Source: an uncultured Pelagibacteraceae bacterium
Lineage (GTDB): Bacteria; Pseudomonadota; Alphaproteobacteria; Pelagibacterales; Pelagibacteraceae
DNA length: 64,000 bases
Direction: 5' to 3'
NCBI GenBank assembly: GCA_902604795.1
Contig: CACKZV010000001.1
Span: 101,748-165,747, forward strand
Positions 61,059 to 64,000 of the stretch are shown in pieces. Position 1 is the first letter of the stretch, and each line of letters opens with the position of its first letter. A program made the position numbers and the translations under genes. A model generated the notes under the pieces. That model ran no database searches, was not told the DNA's origin, and was given only the letters and a program-made list of their open reading frames with translations.

Positions 61059-62381
61059 TTTTTTTTTTATATAATAACTCACATAACTAAATAATAGTAT
61101 CGAAAGTGACCATTGAAAAATAAACCACAACCAGAAAAAACTATCAAAATCTGCAGATAGATATTTGGCTAAGTAAAAAACACATATAGGAACAAGAACA
61201 TTTCGCAACATATTATTTATCATTGCATAATTAGATTTTTTTAAACCCATAAAAAAACCGTTTGATAAAAAGAAAATTGGATATGCAGGTAAAATAAATG
61301 ATGCAATTTTTAAGTATCTACGTCCATATTCTAAAACAGTTTCATCATTAGAGAAAAGTCTTGGTATTATATCTGCTGTGAAATAAACAAATATTCCAGA
61401 GAAAAACATTAATAAAAAGCCATATTTGACAGATATAAAATAAGTCTCTTTCACTCTATCAAAATGATTTGCGCCATAATTTTGAGCTATAATTGAGATA
61501 ATTGCAGTATTTATTCCTAATATAGGAAGTAAAACAACTTGCTCAATTCTCGTAGCTGCACCATAACCGGCTACAGCCAATTCACTAGTTTGACCAACAT
61601 AAGTAAATATAAATGTAGCAGCAACTGCATATCCACATATAGCAATTGATATTGGCATTGATTGAAAAAAAATATTTTTTAAAAATGTTAATTTAATTTT
61701 AAAAAATTCCTTGGTAATTTTTTTTACCCTTGGATTTTGTAAGACCTTATATAAAATAATCGCAAAAGCTATAAATTGAGCTATAATTGTTGATAGACCT
61801 ATACCCATCATACCTAAAGCAGGTATGAATAGAAAACCAAATATTAGAATAGGATTTAAAATTATATTTAGTAGAAAACTTAAAACCAAAACATTTCTAT
61901 ATGTTTTTGTATCACCTTCTGCATGTAATAAAGAGTTAAGTGATACAACAAGAAAAAAAAGAAATGATCCATAAAACATAATATTTGTATATTGAAGTCC
62001 TAAATTTGTAATTTGTTCAGTTGAACCCATTATATTAAAAACTTTTTCAGCAAAATATAAACCTATGCATGTAATAAAAACTGATATGATGAGTCCATAG
62101 ATAATAATATGGGTAAAATAATAAGAGACATTTTTTTCATTTTTTTCTCCAATACTATTCCCTATCAAGGAAGTTCCTGCAACTGTTACACCAATTGAGG
62201 TTGCTACAATAATAAAATATATTGGAAATGATTTACTGAGCGCAGAAAGTGCTTCAGGTGAGATTAGTCCTGAATAAAAAGTATCAACAATATTGTATAA
62301 GGTTTGAAAAAGTGTGCCTACACTTGCTGGTATTGCAAGTTTTCTAACAAGTAAAGGTATATTTTCTTTAAGCAAATCCAT
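61020..62381 (-). CDS. MATE family efflux transporter
   Basis: RKLAIPASVGTLFQTLYNIVDTFYSG; about 12 TM segments; GYGAATRIEQVVLLPILGINTAII. Confidence 0.95.
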   Translation of the reverse strand: MDLLKENIPLLVRKLAIPASVGTLFQTLYNIVDTFYSGLISPEALSALSKSFPIYFIIVATSIGVTVAGTSLIGNSIGEKNEKNVSYYFTHIIIYGLIISVFITCIGLYFAEKVFNIMGSTEQITNLGLQYTNIMFYGSFLFFLVVSLNSLLHAEGDTKTYRNVLVLSFLLNIILNPILIFGFLFIPALGMMGIGLSTIIAQFIAFAIILYKVLQNPRVKKITKEFFKIKLTFLKNIFFQSMPISIAICGYAVAATFIFTYVGQTSELAVAGYGAATRIEQVVLLPILGINTAIISIIAQNYGANHFDRVKETYFISVKYGFLLMFFSGIFVYFTADIIPRLFSNDETVLEYGRRYLKIASFILPAYPIFFLSNGFFMGLKKSNYAMINNMLRNVLVPICVFYLAKYLSADFDSFFWLWFIFQWSLSILLFSYVSYYIKKKLDKPSAILNPQP

Positions 62382-62397
62382 AAAAATTATAATTTAA

Positions 62398-63300
62398 TTA
62401 ATATTCTTTTTTAAAGATATGTCTCTTGCCAGTTTTTTTTGCAAGTATTATTTGCTTTTGTCTCATTGCAAATCTTGATTTTTGATCATCTGTTAAATAA
62501 TCGTGACATTTTGGACAATGAATGCCTTCTAAATATTTAGAAGATTTTTTTTCTTTGATAGAAAGAGGTTTTCTGCAACCACTACAAATTGAATAACTGC
62601 CCTGCTTCAAGCCATGTTTTATTGAAACTCTATTATCAAAAACAAAACATTCACCGTTCCATTGACTATTTTTTTTATCAATATTATTCAGATAATTAAT
62701 AATTCCACCTTTTAAAACATATACATTTTTAAATCCTTTTTTTTTCAAATAAATATTTGCTTTTTCACATCTAATGCCACCTGTACAAAACATTGCTATA
62801 TTTTCACTATTTTTAAATTGATTTAAATATTTAGGAAATTGACGAAAGTTTTCTATATTTGGATTTAAAGATTTTTTAAATGTACCCACATCATACTCAA
62901 AAGATTTCCGTGCATCTATCAAAACTGTATCCTTTTTTTTAATTATTTTATTCCATTGCCTTGGATTGAGGTTGTTGCTGGGATAGTTGTAGTTTCTAAC
63001 TTTAAAACCCATTGGAACAACTTCTTTTTTAATTTTTACTTTAGGTTTATGAAAAGGATTAAATTTACTATTTGAATTATTTTCTGAATTAAATTTTTTT
63101 ATAGATAATATTTTTTTTAAAAGTTTGTTAAATTTTAAAAGATTATCTTTTTTAGCTGAAATCGTTCCATTAACACCCTCCGATGAAATTATTATTGTTC
63201 CACAAATTTCATATTCTTTGAGATTATTCTCTAAAGTTTTTTTTAATTTTTTTAAATTACTAAGTTTTTTAAATTTATAAAAACCAAAAATATTAAACAT
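62398..63300 (-). CDS. trhO: Rhodanese-domain protein, TrhO/YceA family
   Basis: NIFGFYKFKKL; IAMFCTGGIRCEKANIYLKKKGFKNVYVLKGGI; C-terminal CSGCRKPLS...CPKCHD. Confidence 0.92.
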   Translation of the reverse strand: MFNIFGFYKFKKLSNLKKLKKTLENNLKEYEICGTIIISSEGVNGTISAKKDNLLKFNKLLKKILSIKKFNSENNSNSKFNPFHKPKVKIKKEVVPMGFKVRNYNYPSNNLNPRQWNKIIKKKDTVLIDARKSFEYDVGTFKKSLNPNIENFRQFPKYLNQFKNSENIAMFCTGGIRCEKANIYLKKKGFKNVYVLKGGIINYLNNIDKKNSQWNGECFVFDNRVSIKHGLKQGSYSICSGCRKPLSIKEKKSSKYLEGIHCPKCHDYLTDDQKSRFAMRQKQIILAKKTGKRHIFKKEY

Positions 63301-63950
63301 TACAAAACTCTACAAACAGTCATTCCATCTCCTAATGGGATAATTATTTGTTCTACCCTTTCATCACGTGAAATATGCTCGTTTAATTCTCTTATATTTA
63401 ATGTAAATTTATCCATTTTATCTTCATCTACTACTTCACCATGCCATAAAACATTATCAATGATGATTAAACCACCTTTATTAATCATCTTAATTGATTT
63501 TTCATAATATTCTTTATAATTGAGTTTATCTGCATCAATAAAAACCATATCATATTTTTGGTTTTTTAATTCATCTAAACTATCTAGTGCAGGTTTTACA
63601 ATCATTTGAATTTTTTTATCTTGTTTAGCTTTCTTAAAAAAACTTACTGCAATCTTGCTTGTCTCTTTGTCTTTATCAAGTACAGTAAGTTTTCCATCCT
63701 CTGGAAGTGCAAGAGCAATAGAAAGTGCACTCAAACCAGTAAAAGTTCCAATCTCAAGCACATTTTTTATATTAGATATTTTTATTATTAAATGGAGAAA
63801 ATGACATTGAGATAACGCTACTTGCATTCTCTTTTCATTTCCAAGTGTATTATTATAATCTATGATTTCTTTTTGAACTGGGCTTAGTTTAAAACTAAAA
63901 TTATTAATATATTTTTCAATTTTTTCAGAAATTTCAATGTTCTTACCCAT
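63300..63950 (-). CDS. Class I SAM-dependent O-methyltransferase (family 3)
   Basis: NVLEIGTFTGLSALSIALALPEDGKLTVLD; YDMVFIDADKLNYKEYYEKSI; IIIDNVLWHGEV. Confidence 0.93.
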   Translation of the reverse strand: MGKNIEISEKIEKYINNFSFKLSPVQKEIIDYNNTLGNEKRMQVALSQCHFLHLIIKISNIKNVLEIGTFTGLSALSIALALPEDGKLTVLDKDKETSKIAVSFFKKAKQDKKIQMIVKPALDSLDELKNQKYDMVFIDADKLNYKEYYEKSIKMINKGGLIIIDNVLWHGEVVDEDKMDKFTLNIRELNEHISRDERVEQIIIPLGDGMTVCRVL

Positions 63951-64000
63951 ATATTTTAACTATATAATGACTATAGGTTTCGTTAAAATTAAAGTTTCTT

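Noticed and set aside
63967-64000. Possible start of a plus-strand gene (MTIGFVKIKVS...) at the window edge
   Set aside because: Only 11 codons visible; cannot be supported or assigned.

Overview
AT-rich (roughly 27-30% GC by eye), gene-dense chromosomal window from a streamlined alphaproteobacterium. The gene content and order look SAR11-like (Pelagibacterales or a similar marine lineage), but I infer this from style and have no marker comparison. About 85% of the window is ordinary housekeeping sequence: recG/sdhE, tmk-holB-metG-tatD, nhaA, glpX, plsX-ihf-merR, rplM-rpsI, argC, hom, the nrdR-ribD-ribE-ribBA-ribH-nusB-thiL cluster, glyA, hemB, recO-rnc-lepB-acpS-pdxJ-pyrE-relA, folK-smpB-dapA, a soxBDAG sarcosine oxidase operon, and four tRNAs. 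The accessory stretch is about 27.0-35.7 kb: a 0.5 kb coding desert, a 91-aa MGMT-like protein, a small-membrane-protein/DUF2938 pair, an orphan tyrosine recombinase, and a glycosyltransferase cluster that includes a GIY-YIG protein. Two observations stand out. (1) A ~180-nt, ~49% GC minus-strand element at 27833-28016 contains three hairpins with GNRA loops, the last forming an intrinsic-terminator-like structure directly in front of the MGMT-like gene; it is a candidate structured ncRNA or riboswitch-like leader of unrecognised class. (2) A perfect 10-bp inverted repeat with a 7-bp spacer lies between a consensus-like promoter and the start codon of the tyrosine recombinase; it is a candidate recombinase core site or autoregulatory operator. 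No rRNA, CRISPR array, IS element or clear prophage was seen.
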